Shown here: positions 55,383 through 63,832 of the stretch, in pieces
Layout: the number at the start of each line of letters is the position of its first letter
How positions within the stretch are numbered: the first letter of the stretch is position 1
NCBI RefSeq assembly: GCF_017352215.1
Contig: NZ_CP071444.1
Location: 2,108,001-2,172,000 of the forward strand
DNA from: Alkalibacter rhizosphaerae
GTDB lineage: Bacteria; Bacillota; Clostridia; Eubacteriales; Alkalibacteraceae
Reading direction: 5' to 3'
Length of the DNA stretch: 64,000 nucleotides
The notes under the pieces: model-generated
What the model was told of the DNA's origin: nothing
Databases searched by the model: none
What the model saw: only the letters and a program-made list of their open reading frames with translations
Made by a program: the position numbers and the translations under genes

Positions 55383-56360
55383 ATGTTGTCGATTAGGGAA
55401 AATTTGATGGAAACGATCAAAGGTGGAAATCCGGATCGATTCGTCAAGCAGTATGAATTTTTGGAGCTGATCATGAATACGCCCATTACACGATTAAAGC
55501 CGCCTATCGGCGGGCAGATCGTCAATGAGTGGGGAATTACCGTACGTTGGCCGGAAGGTCAAATCGGCGCGTTTCCGGTCCATGATGAAGAACACATTTT
55601 GTTGAAAGATATCTCCAAGTGGAAAGAGGTCATCAAAGCGCCGAATATCATCCACCCGCCGGAAGATTGGAAAGCCGCCCAGGAAACGGTGTCCAAGATC
55701 GATCGAAACGAAAAATTTGTCACCATCTTTGTAGCGCCTGGCATTTTTGAACATCTCCATTATTTTATGGGCATGGAAGGTGCCATGATGAATTTTTACG
55801 AAGAACCGGAATTGATGCATGAATTGATCGATTTTCTGGTAGATTGGGAAATCAAACTGGCAGACGAATTCATTAAATATTTGAAACCAGATGCGTTGTT
55901 CCATCATGATGATTGGGGCAGCAGTTTGAATTCGTTAATAGCTCCGCCAACATTTGAAGAGTTTATTTTGCCGGCTTACAAAAAAATTTATGGGCATTGG
56001 AAAGAAAACGGGGTACTGATCGTTCATCACAATGATGCCTACAGCGCCAACTTGGTTCCTTACATGATCGAGATGGGAATCGACATTTGGCAGGGTGTTG
56101 TGACCAGCAATAATACACCGGAATTGATCAAAAAATATGGTGGACAAATTTCCTTTATGGGAGATCTCGATAGTGGAGTCATCGATTTTCCCAAGTGGGA
56201 AAAAGAGATCATTGCCAGAGAAGTGGAGCGGGCGTGCAAAAGCTGCGGCAAGCATTATTTCATTCCTTCTCAGACACAGGGCGGACCCGACAGTTCATTC
56301 CCAGGAGTTTATCAAACGATCAATGAAGAGATCGACCGCATGAGCAAAGAAATGTTCTAA
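55383..56360 (+). CDS. UroD-family protein, methyltransferase type
   Basis: A 325-residue TIM barrel of the UroD superfamily (SIRENLMETIKGGNPDRFV; EWGITVRWPEGQ; DALFHHDDWGSS; IVHHNDAYSAN and MIEMGIDIWQGVV). The histidine-rich loops suggest metal binding, but it again lacks the UroD arginine set. It differs clearly from the one at 48808. The likely role is methyl transfer in a corrinoid pathway, with no corrinoid protein or partner alongside. AAGGAG lies 9 bases before ATG 55383. A strong terminator follows. Confidence 0.75.
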   Translation: MLSIRENLMETIKGGNPDRFVKQYEFLELIMNTPITRLKPPIGGQIVNEWGITVRWPEGQIGAFPVHDEEHILLKDISKWKEVIKAPNIIHPPEDWKAAQETVSKIDRNEKFVTIFVAPGIFEHLHYFMGMEGAMMNFYEEPELMHELIDFLVDWEIKLADEFIKYLKPDALFHHDDWGSSLNSLIAPPTFEEFILPAYKKIYGHWKENGVLIVHHNDAYSANLVPYMIEMGIDIWQGVVTSNNTPELIKKYGGQISFMGDLDSGVIDFPKWEKEIIAREVERACKSCGKHYFIPSQTQGGPDSSFPGVYQTINEEIDRMSKEMF

Positions 56361-56371
56361 GTAAATTTTTG

Positions 56372-56408
56372 AACCAGCACAAACACAAAATGTGCTGGTT
56401 TTTTTTGC
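56372..56408 (+). terminator. Terminator after the second UroD-family gene
   Basis: AACCAGCACA-AACACAAAA-TGTGCTGGTT is a perfect 10-bp stem followed by TTTTTT. Confidence 0.93.
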
Positions 56409-56510
56409 ATGAAAAATCATATCCCACAAGGCGTAAGAATCCATGTATAATAAAAATAAGCAGTGTTGAAATGTGAATCGGAAAAATTTGAGATGGTGAG
56501 GTGTCTGCAC

Positions 56511-57293
56511 ATGAATTTGGAAGGCAAGGTAGCATTGATCACAGGAGCAGGAAGCGGGATCGGAGAAGGGATCGCCAGGAGATTTGTGGAAGATGGTGCG
56601 AAAATCGTCATGGTTGGCCGGAGAAAGGAAAAGCTGGAGGAAGTGGCTGCAACTTTCCCTCCCGGTTCGGCCAAGGTTTGCCAGGGGGATGTCTCCATTC
56701 CGGAAGATATTTTGCGCATCGTGGAGGAGACGTTGGAATTTGGAGATGGTAAGATCGACGTTCTTGTAAACAACGCGGGGATCAATGTTCCAGGAGGAGT
56801 AGCGGAGATCGCTTTGGAAGACTGGAAAACGATATTTGATGTAAATTTGAATGGGCCATTTCTTTTGATGAGGGAGGTCATTCCTCACATGAAAGCTGCT
56901 GGAGGGGGATCCATTGTCAACATTGCTTCCATTGGAGGGTTGCGATGTCTTTCCCAACGAGTCGGATACTGTACCACAAAAGCTGCACTGATCATGATGA
57001 GCAAACAAGCCGCACGTGACTATGGGGTGGATAATATTCGAGTCAATGCGGTTTGCCCGGGATTTGTATTGACGGAAATGACGGAGGAACATTTTGGAGG
57101 ATTGACGGAAGATGCTTTTATTGGAGCTCCGATGCAACGAGGGGCCATGCCGGAAGAAATTGCAGGGATCTGCAGTTATCTGGCCAGCGACGATGCATCT
57201 TACACAACGGGTTCTGTTATTACAGTTGATGGCGGAGCAACGGTGGTGGATCCGTTTGAAATCGGGATCATGGGTGCAGCGAGAAACAAGTAG
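56511..57293 (+). CDS. Short-chain dehydrogenase/reductase
   Basis: A 260-residue classical SDR. NAD(P) binding TGAGSGIGEG is at residues about 12-21, the NNAG motif is present, and the catalytic set is Ser (NIASIGG) with YCTTK. The pattern CVNxxCPG (NAVCPGFV) is also seen. It follows a terminator and shares an operon (18-base gap) with the metallo-hydrolase gene. Substrate unknown. Confidence 0.88.
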   Translation: MNLEGKVALITGAGSGIGEGIARRFVEDGAKIVMVGRRKEKLEEVAATFPPGSAKVCQGDVSIPEDILRIVEETLEFGDGKIDVLVNNAGINVPGGVAEIALEDWKTIFDVNLNGPFLLMREVIPHMKAAGGGSIVNIASIGGLRCLSQRVGYCTTKAALIMMSKQAARDYGVDNIRVNAVCPGFVLTEMTEEHFGGLTEDAFIGAPMQRGAMPEEIAGICSYLASDDASYTTGSVITVDGGATVVDPFEIGIMGAARNK

Positions 57294-57311
57294 ATCAAAG
57301 GAGGAGAATCA

Positions 57312-58163
57312 ATGGAAGTACGAGTAGTAGGTCATGGACCGAACAAGTTGTCAACAAAAGTGTTTTTTAGCGATGAATCGGGATTTGAAGTAGCTTCTGT
57401 GATCGTTATGGGGAAAGAGGACGCCATTCTTATCGATACCCAGTGGACTTTATCCAATGCCCATCGTGTCATTGCCGAGGTACTGGAAACAGGCAAGAAG
57501 TTGAAATATATTTTTTTGTCACACGCACACCCGGATCATTATTTTGGCACAGGACATATCGCAGAAGCATTTCCGGATGCAAAGGTAGTGGCCTTGGCAG
57601 ATACGGCAGAAATGGTCAATGAACAATTTTTTGGAAAAATCGAACATTGGGAGGGAGTCATCGGTTCCCACAATGTGGCGAGAAAGGAAGTTCCAGTGGA
57701 AGTGCTGGAGGATCATTACTTGGAGTTGGAAGGAGAACGTTTGGAGATCATACCGAACGTAGTGGGAGATCTGGTTTACAACACCATGGTTTGGATCCCC
57801 TCCATAAAAACTTTATACGGAAGTGATGTTTTGTTCAATCAAGCCCATCCATTTACTTGCGAAGTAACAGCAGAGGAAAGAAAAGAGTGGATCCAGGCAT
57901 TGGACGACATCGAAAAGATGGGTGCGGAAGTCATCATTCCGGGGCATCAAAAACCGGGGATGCCCTTTGATCTTAGTTCAGTCTATTTTACGAGAGATTA
58001 TTTGATCGCCAACGATGAAGAGTTGGAAAATACCGAGGATGTGGCTGGTTTTTATTACAACATGGTGCAGCGTTTTCCCGATGCAAACTTGTTTATCAGC
58101 ATTGAGATGAATGCCAATGTATTCAAAGGCGGTCGAGATTGGAACTGGAGAGCAATAGAATGA
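57312..58163 (+). CDS. Metallo-beta-lactamase-fold hydrolase
   Basis: A 283-residue MBL-fold protein. The metal motif SHAHPDHYFGTGH is at residues about 72-84, with further ligands in YGSDVLFN and IPGHQKP. There is no signal peptide, so it is probably a cytoplasmic thioesterase or lactonase rather than an antibiotic enzyme. AGGAGG precedes the start, 18 bases after the SDR. The two may act in one catabolic route. Confidence 0.82.
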   Translation: MEVRVVGHGPNKLSTKVFFSDESGFEVASVIVMGKEDAILIDTQWTLSNAHRVIAEVLETGKKLKYIFLSHAHPDHYFGTGHIAEAFPDAKVVALADTAEMVNEQFFGKIEHWEGVIGSHNVARKEVPVEVLEDHYLELEGERLEIIPNVVGDLVYNTMVWIPSIKTLYGSDVLFNQAHPFTCEVTAEERKEWIQALDDIEKMGAEVIIPGHQKPGMPFDLSSVYFTRDYLIANDEELENTEDVAGFYYNMVQRFPDANLFISIEMNANVFKGGRDWNWRAIE

Positions 58164-58170
58164 TCAAAAA

Positions 58171-58216
58171 TTAAAAAAAGGAGTGCTCATCTTGGTGAGC
58201 ACTCCTTGATTTTTCT
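58171..58216 (-). terminator. Bidirectional terminator between the MBL-fold gene and metF
   Basis: AAGGAGTGCTCA and TGAGCACTCCTT form a perfect 12-bp stem around a 6-base loop, with an A run on the left and T run on the right. It serves the convergent metF and metallo-hydrolase genes. It overlaps the last base of metF. Confidence 0.9.
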
Positions 58217-59097
58217 TAAAGTCCTGCCAGATCCAGAATATCTGGAACTTTTGATTCCCAACCAAGTGCCATGATGTGGACACCCTGACAGTAGTCTTTA
58301 CATTCTTTGATGATGCGGGCGGAAATCTCCACACCGGTGATCCCGGCTTTGGTTTTTTCCTTGTCTGCTTTCAATTCCTCGATCATTTCTTCGGGAACGT
58401 GGACGCCGGCTACATTTGCATTCATATAGCGGCACATTCCGACGTTTTTTGGAATGATGATGCCCAGTTGTACCGGTACCCCAAATTGTTTTGCTTGTTC
58501 CATGAATTTGATGAATTTTTCCGGTTCGTAAACGCCTTGGGTTTGGAAGTATTCTGCACCGGCTTTTACTTTTGCTTCCATCTTTGCCAACTGCACATCG
58601 ACGGAATCGCTGCATGGAGAAACAACAGCACCTTTTGCAAATTTTGGTGGCTCACCATCCAAAGGATTTCCTGCCAGGTCCACTCCCTGTTCCAACAATT
58701 TTACTGCATGGATCAGGGATACGGAATCCAGATCAAAAACCGGTTTTGCCTGAGGATGATCCCCCAGGGTAGTATAGTCGCCGGTTAGCAGAAGCAGATT
58801 GTCAATGCCCAACAGTGCGGCACTTAAAATATCGGATTGCAGTGCGATTCGATTTCGATCCCGGCAAGTAATTTGAAAAATACTGTTCAAGCCTTGATCT
58901 TCAAGAACTTTGCACGTAGCAAGGGATCCAAGTCTCATTACCGAAGACTGGTTGTCTGTTACATTGACAGCGTGTACCCGCCCTTTTAGATACTCATTTG
59001 CTTCTTCCACCAAATGATCGATATTGATTCCTTTTGGTGGTCCAACTTCTGCTGTAACTACAAATTCACCACGCTGAAACATCTCAGTTATTCTCAT
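58216..59097 (-). CDS. metF: Methylenetetrahydrofolate reductase catalytic subunit
   Basis: A 293-residue FAD-type MetF that reduces methylene-tetrahydrofolate to methyl-tetrahydrofolate. Landmarks are FVVTAEVGPPKGIN at the start, the VNVTDNQSSVMRLG loop, ITCRDRNRIALQSDILSA and the LLTGDYTTLGDHP substrate region. In acetogens this acts in the methyl branch of the Wood-Ljungdahl pathway. It is the last of three minus-strand genes, after rnfC2 and metV. GGAGTG lies 7 bases before ATG. Confidence 0.93.
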   Translation of the reverse strand: MRITEMFQRGEFVVTAEVGPPKGINIDHLVEEANEYLKGRVHAVNVTDNQSSVMRLGSLATCKVLEDQGLNSIFQITCRDRNRIALQSDILSAALLGIDNLLLLTGDYTTLGDHPQAKPVFDLDSVSLIHAVKLLEQGVDLAGNPLDGEPPKFAKGAVVSPCSDSVDVQLAKMEAKVKAGAEYFQTQGVYEPEKFIKFMEQAKQFGVPVQLGIIIPKNVGMCRYMNANVAGVHVPEEMIEELKADKEKTKAGITGVEISARIIKECKDYCQGVHIMALGWESKVPDILDLAGL

Positions 59098-59157
59098 TTA
59101 CAATCACTCCTAATCATCGTATTCTTTGTTTTTCTGTGTGTTGTGAATAAAGATATT

Positions 59158-59787
59158 TTACTCCTCTTCTGAAGTCGTTCGATCCGGATGCCAGTAGTTT
59201 CGAACTTTGGGTTCGTATTTAAGCGTATCCAACTTGTCGAGTTTTTCCAACTTTCGGTAGATCCGCTCCCAACCGCATTCCATATCTTTGTCTACTTCAC
59301 ACATGCCGTCTTTGGCTCCTCCACATTGCCCGTTGACCAAACTTTTAGAGCAGGCGGTTATGGGGCAGATCCCTCCAGTGTAGTTCAGATAGCATTCTCC
59401 ACATTGGGCACAGTCGAATTCCATGGGAGTGACGCCTTGAAAACCCGGAAGGGGATAAGTGTCACATCCGGAATAGACTCGAGTGTTTTCCAGATATTTG
59501 GCGACGGTTTGGATCCCAACTCCGCAAGAAAATACGATGACACTATCTGCGTCGTTGACTTTTTCCATGTGTTTTTTCAATTGTAAAGCCAGATTGTCCG
59601 GATGACATATATAATCCGTTGTAACGATCTGGGTGATCTCCTTGTTTTCTGCAAGTTCTTTTTGCAGTTCATCGGCCGCATGCTCCGGGAAATATACTTC
59701 CTTGCAGCCATGACAATTTATGATCACGGTTTTTCCTTTTGCCAGTTCCTCGATGACTTCTTTTGATTTTAGTTGGGTAATCAGCAT
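59158..59787 (-). CDS. metV: Methylenetetrahydrofolate reductase zinc/iron-sulfur subunit
   Basis: A 209-residue MetV. The opening region holds NCHGCKEVYFPEH and a Cys-rich core: FDCAQCGECYLNYTGG, then ICPITACSKSLVNGQCGGAK, with the C-terminal CEVDKDMECGWERIYRKLEK. It forms a complex with MetF. It starts 1 base after the RnfC2 stop, with AGGGAGGG upstream, so the two are translated together. Its C-terminal region is duplicated at the N-terminus of RnfC2. Confidence 0.9.
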   Translation of the reverse strand: MLITQLKSKEVIEELAKGKTVIINCHGCKEVYFPEHAADELQKELAENKEITQIVTTDYICHPDNLALQLKKHMEKVNDADSVIVFSCGVGIQTVAKYLENTRVYSGCDTYPLPGFQGVTPMEFDCAQCGECYLNYTGGICPITACSKSLVNGQCGGAKDGMCEVDKDMECGWERIYRKLEKLDKLDTLKYEPKVRNYWHPDRTTSEEE

Positions 59788-59788
59788 T

Positions 59789-61759
59789 TTATTTACCCTC
59801 CCTTATGGCTTTTTTTCCGATTTTGATTCGTTCCACGATCGGTATTTTTGATGAACAGATATATTCGCAGCTTCCGCATTCGATGCAATCCATGACATTT
59901 TGTTCCTTGAAGCCTTCCCAATCTTCCGTTGTTGCATATTTTGTATAATAGAAAGGTCGAAGTTCCATGGGACAGACATCCACGCAACGTCCGCATTTGA
60001 TGCATTCGTCTGCTTCTTTGACCACCGTTTCTACGGCAATGATCCCGTTGGTACTTTTGATGATGGAAACATTGAGGTCTGTCACCGGGATACCCATCAT
60101 GGGGCCGCCCAGTTTGATCGTGACATCGTCTCCTACAACTCCACCACAATGTTCAATGATCTCCTTGACGGAGGTGCCGTTTTTAACCAGGTAGTTGCCC
60201 GGATTTTTGATCCGATCTCCTGTAACGCTTACGATTCTTTCAACGAGAGGCATTCCGGTCTGAATCGCATCGGCAACTGCTTTTGCAGTACTGACGTTGG
60301 ATACCAGAGCACCTACATCCGTAGGGAAGCCTCCGCTTGGAATGGATACGCCCAACATGCGTTTAACAAGCATTTTTTCTGCACCTTGCGGATATTTGGT
60401 TTTAACAACAGCGATTTCAATGTTGGGAATGTCTGTTGTCTTTGCTTCTAGAATTTCAATGGCATCGTGTTTGTTGTCTTCTATTACGATGATGCCTTTA
60501 TCTGCTCCGGATCCCTTGATCAAGGCCTTCATGCCGAAGATGAGTTGATCCGGATAGTTGGTCATCAGTTTCTGGTCTGCAGTCAACATGGGCTCGCATT
60601 CGCAACCGTTGAGCAGCACCGTGTGCACCTTCTGGGGAGCTTTTAACTTCACGGAAGTCGGGAAACCTGCTCCTCCCATGCCGACAATGCCTTTGTCCCG
60701 AATGATTTCGATGATTTCATCTCGAGTCAGTTCGTCTAGATCTTTTGCCGGTTTCACAGATTCGTGCAACGTATTTTCACCGTCGGACTGGATGACTACG
60801 GACAGGGTCTTGACTCCTTGGGTCGGATGGAGTCGTGGTTCTATTGCTACTACTGTGCCGCTGACGCTGGAGTGGATCGGACTGCTGACAAAACCATTGG
60901 CCTCTCCCAATTTTTGTCCAACTTTTACCTTTTGTCCAACTTCGACCAGCAACTCCGCGGGAGCTCCTGCATGTTGCGATAAAGGAAGAACGACAGTGCG
61001 TGGTTGAGGGTAGGAAACCAGGTCGACATTCTCGCTGAATTCCTTTTTCTCGCTGGGATGGATACCTCCATAATAACCTTCAAACCGGCTATCTCGAACA
61101 GAATTGACATATTCGTTGACGATCTTGAAATTGACTTTCGAGTAGTCCCTTAGTTCCACCGGTTGATCCAACAGTTCTTCAAGTCTGCCCAAAGAATCCA
61201 TTTTTCGATAGATCTTTTCCCATGCACAATCCTTGTTTTTATCGACTTCACACTTGCCGTCCTTCGCTCCGCCGCATTGGCCGTTGAGAAGGCTCTTGGC
61301 ACAGTCGACAATGGGACAGATACCACCGGTCAAGTTCAGGTAACATTGTCCGCAAGCATCGCAAAGGGTCGTCGTTAATGCCATTCCGTGCTGTCCGTCT
61401 ACCGATATGGTATCGCTTGCCGCGTACACTGGGTGGTCCAGCATTTCCGCTACAGCCTGGATCCCCAAACCGCAGGATATGACAAATACGTTTTTGGCTT
61501 CTTCCGGAATGATGTCCTGGAGACTTTTTGCGGTCAACGTGGTGTTGCACAGGAAATCGATTTTGGCGGAGCCAACAACGGTTTTTCCTTTTTCGTTGGC
61601 CAACTGTTCAAAATTTGCCAGTTCGGGTTCGTCTTCGATTTTAAATTCCTTGAAGCATTTGTTACAGGCGATGACAAACAAACCGTCCTTGTCTTCCAAA
61701 AACGGTGCCAACTCTTCCTTTCTTTTTAATTTAAATTTGGTGTAATCTTCCAATTCCAT
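59789..61759 (-). CDS. rnfC2: RnfC2-type flavo-iron-sulfur subunit with N-terminal MetV-like domain
   Basis: A 656-residue fusion. Residues 1 to about 205 are a MetV-like domain: NKCFKEFKI, then DACGQCYLNLTGG, ICPIVDCAKSLLNGQCGGAK and CEVDKNKDCAWEKIYRKMDS, close to MetV. Residues from about 230 are RnfC-like: the barrel start with VLPLSQHAGAPAELLVEVGQ, then GIVGMGGAGFPTSVKL (FMN/NADH) and two C-terminal [4Fe-4S] motifs CIKCGRCVDVCP and CIECGSCEYICS. In Acetobacterium, RnfC2 links MetVF to an NADH source. AAGGGGGG precedes the ATG. Confidence 0.88.
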   Translation of the reverse strand: MELEDYTKFKLKRKEELAPFLEDKDGLFVIACNKCFKEFKIEDEPELANFEQLANEKGKTVVGSAKIDFLCNTTLTAKSLQDIIPEEAKNVFVISCGLGIQAVAEMLDHPVYAASDTISVDGQHGMALTTTLCDACGQCYLNLTGGICPIVDCAKSLLNGQCGGAKDGKCEVDKNKDCAWEKIYRKMDSLGRLEELLDQPVELRDYSKVNFKIVNEYVNSVRDSRFEGYYGGIHPSEKKEFSENVDLVSYPQPRTVVLPLSQHAGAPAELLVEVGQKVKVGQKLGEANGFVSSPIHSSVSGTVVAIEPRLHPTQGVKTLSVVIQSDGENTLHESVKPAKDLDELTRDEIIEIIRDKGIVGMGGAGFPTSVKLKAPQKVHTVLLNGCECEPMLTADQKLMTNYPDQLIFGMKALIKGSGADKGIIVIEDNKHDAIEILEAKTTDIPNIEIAVVKTKYPQGAEKMLVKRMLGVSIPSGGFPTDVGALVSNVSTAKAVADAIQTGMPLVERIVSVTGDRIKNPGNYLVKNGTSVKEIIEHCGGVVGDDVTIKLGGPMMGIPVTDLNVSIIKSTNGIIAVETVVKEADECIKCGRCVDVCPMELRPFYYTKYATTEDWEGFKEQNVMDCIECGSCEYICSSKIPIVERIKIGKKAIREGK

Positions 61760-62104
61760 GCCCCCCTTAAACTTTATGCTTTCTTGAATTGAAGAAAGAA
61801 AATAATGGAACTCTTGTAAAATAGAAAGAAAAACAAAAAAATAAGAATGATTCTAATATTGCAATTAATCCTTTTGAATCTTCATAAATCGTATCACAGA
61901 TGATCCTTGATTTCTAGTGGTTTGTAACCGATAACATAGCTGGAATGGTTGTTTTTTTTTGAATATTTTTCAATGCTTCAGTATGTAAAATAGAACCGGT
62001 TTTACTTTCGTATAACAAAACATTTATATTACCTATTTGTTTTTGTTTCAAAATTGAAATAGGTTTGATAAAATAAAGAAACTCGATAAACAAAGGATGA
62101 GATC
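61760..62104 (-). other. 345-base divergent intergenic region without a gene
   Basis: This spacer separates the rnfC2 operon (minus) from the GGDEF gene (plus) and must hold both promoters. It is AT-rich. I find no coding frame, no tRNA and no clear inverted repeat large enough to be an operator. No close match to a -35/-10 pair stands out. Confidence 0.4.
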
Positions 62105-63664
62105 ATGCGAAAAAAGTCGTTTTATAAAATTCGGGATGTAGATCCTGTGAGAAAAAAATATTTGGCCATTGCCATTGCCATATTTCTTTGTTTTGCCTTG
62201 ATCCTTACATTGGTTTTGATTAACCAACTGGATCGTATCGATCAGATCCATGCAACAAGCACCCGTGATCAGATCGTGTCCATCAAAAGGGAATTTTTGC
62301 AGGATTCCGTCAACAATACCATCGATTTCATCGAAGAGAGCAAATTGATCCATGAATCCAGGTTGGAAGAAAGGATCCATCAACTGAAAGTGTATGTCCA
62401 AACCCATCAAAGAGATTACAGCATCGACGATATTCGAGAATACTTTGAAGGAAAGACTGTAGGGGAAAATTTGGTCATTTGGATCGTTGATGTAAAAAAG
62501 AAGATCAATTATGTCAACGATGATGCATCCGAGATGCATGCGTTGGAAAAGATTATTGATTTTAATGATCAACATCTGTTTTTTCGGCTGGAAGTGATCC
62601 CGTTCAACAACTACACCATATACTTGGGTGCATTGAATCAAGAAGTGAAAAACGCTGTGGAAGAGTCATTGAGAAGAAGGATCTATGGAGACATCTATTT
62701 TCAAGACTCTTATATGTGGGTGAATGAAGTGATCGATTTTGATGGAGGGAAGGATTACGCTGTTCGGTTGATCCATCCGAATTTAAAAGAGACGGAGGGA
62801 ACCTTGCTTTCAACGGATATGGAAGACATTGCAGGAGGAAAGCCATATTTGGAAGAATTGGAAGGGATCAAAAGAGATGGAGAGTTGTTTTTCAATTATT
62901 TCTTTAAAAAGTTGGGAACAGAAGAACTTGCCGAAAAAATGACCTATGCGAAGTTATATGATGAATACAACTGGGTCGTGGCCATGGGCGTATATTATGA
63001 TAATCTGCAGGATTACATAAACGATGCATCGGAAAATTCAAGAACGGAACGAAATCGTGGATTGCTGACCGTAGCTTTGTCTGCGCTGCTGCTCCTTCTT
63101 GTGGGGATCCTGGTTTTTTTGTGGTCTGAGAAAAGATACTACAGCAAATCTACACAGAAGCTCAAAGATGAAATCGACATGGATCTGCTGACAGGTGCCG
63201 GAAGCAGAAAAGCAGGACTGGTCAAATTGCAGGAAAGTTTTCGTAAATTCAAGGAACAACAAGAAATGTACAGCTTGCTGATGCTGGATCTGGATGACTT
63301 CAAACACATCAATGATACGTACGGCCACGATACGGGGGATCGTGTTTTGGTCGAAATCGTAAAGCGAATCAAGGAAGTGATTCGGGAAGAAGACGGATTG
63401 TATCGATGGGGAGGAGAGGAATTTGTCATTTTGGCAAAGGGCATCACGCCGGAAAATCTGGATATTTTGATCGATAAGGTGTTGAAGGCTGTAGAAGGAT
63501 CCAAATGCATCCAAGAAGGGGCCAATGTACCAACCACTGTATCCATAGGGGCAACCAACTACCTGGAGAATGATGAAACCTATGAAAGTGCGTTGATCAG
63601 AGCGGATCAGGCCTTATATGAATCCAAAAAAAGCGGGAAGAACAAAGGAACAAAATTTTTTTGA
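62105..63664 (+). CDS. Membrane-bound diguanylate cyclase with a Cache-type sensor
   Basis: A 519-residue protein. An N-terminal helix (LAIAIAIFLCFALILTLVLI), an external Cache-like domain (to about residue 310), a second helix (LLTVALSALLLLLVGILVFL), and a C-terminal GGDEF domain follow. The active site is RWGGEEF, and an RxxD inhibitory site (REED) sits five residues before it, so it is probably an active, product-inhibited c-di-GMP synthase. The external domain binds a small ligand in other members. Confidence 0.9.
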   Translation: MRKKSFYKIRDVDPVRKKYLAIAIAIFLCFALILTLVLINQLDRIDQIHATSTRDQIVSIKREFLQDSVNNTIDFIEESKLIHESRLEERIHQLKVYVQTHQRDYSIDDIREYFEGKTVGENLVIWIVDVKKKINYVNDDASEMHALEKIIDFNDQHLFFRLEVIPFNNYTIYLGALNQEVKNAVEESLRRRIYGDIYFQDSYMWVNEVIDFDGGKDYAVRLIHPNLKETEGTLLSTDMEDIAGGKPYLEELEGIKRDGELFFNYFFKKLGTEELAEKMTYAKLYDEYNWVVAMGVYYDNLQDYINDASENSRTERNRGLLTVALSALLLLLVGILVFLWSEKRYYSKSTQKLKDEIDMDLLTGAGSRKAGLVKLQESFRKFKEQQEMYSLLMLDLDDFKHINDTYGHDTGDRVLVEIVKRIKEVIREEDGLYRWGGEEFVILAKGITPENLDILIDKVLKAVEGSKCIQEGANVPTTVSIGATNYLENDETYESALIRADQALYESKKSGKNKGTKFF

Positions 63665-63668
63665 CGCG

Positions 63669-63699
63669 GAGGTCTCCATTATTAAAAGGAGACCTCTTT
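63669..63699 (+). terminator. Terminator after the GGDEF gene
   Basis: GAGGTCTCC-ATTATTAAAA-GGAGACCTC is a perfect 9-bp stem followed by TTTCC. Confidence 0.8.
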
Positions 63700-63768
63700 C
63701 CATTCTAAAAGAGTAAAGGAAATGATTGAAACGACCACACGCGAAATATAACAAAATAAAAAACGGTA

Positions 63769-63798
63769 TTGACTTTACAAAATATAAACGATTAAAAT
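63769..63798 (+). promoter_or_regulatory. Promoter of the last, partial gene
   Basis: TTGACT (63769-63774) and TAAAAT (63793-63798) are 18 bases apart, 35 bases before the GTG start. Confidence 0.65.
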
Positions 63799-63832
63799 AG
63801 ATGTGTAAATAATAAATGAAGGAGGAAAGAAA

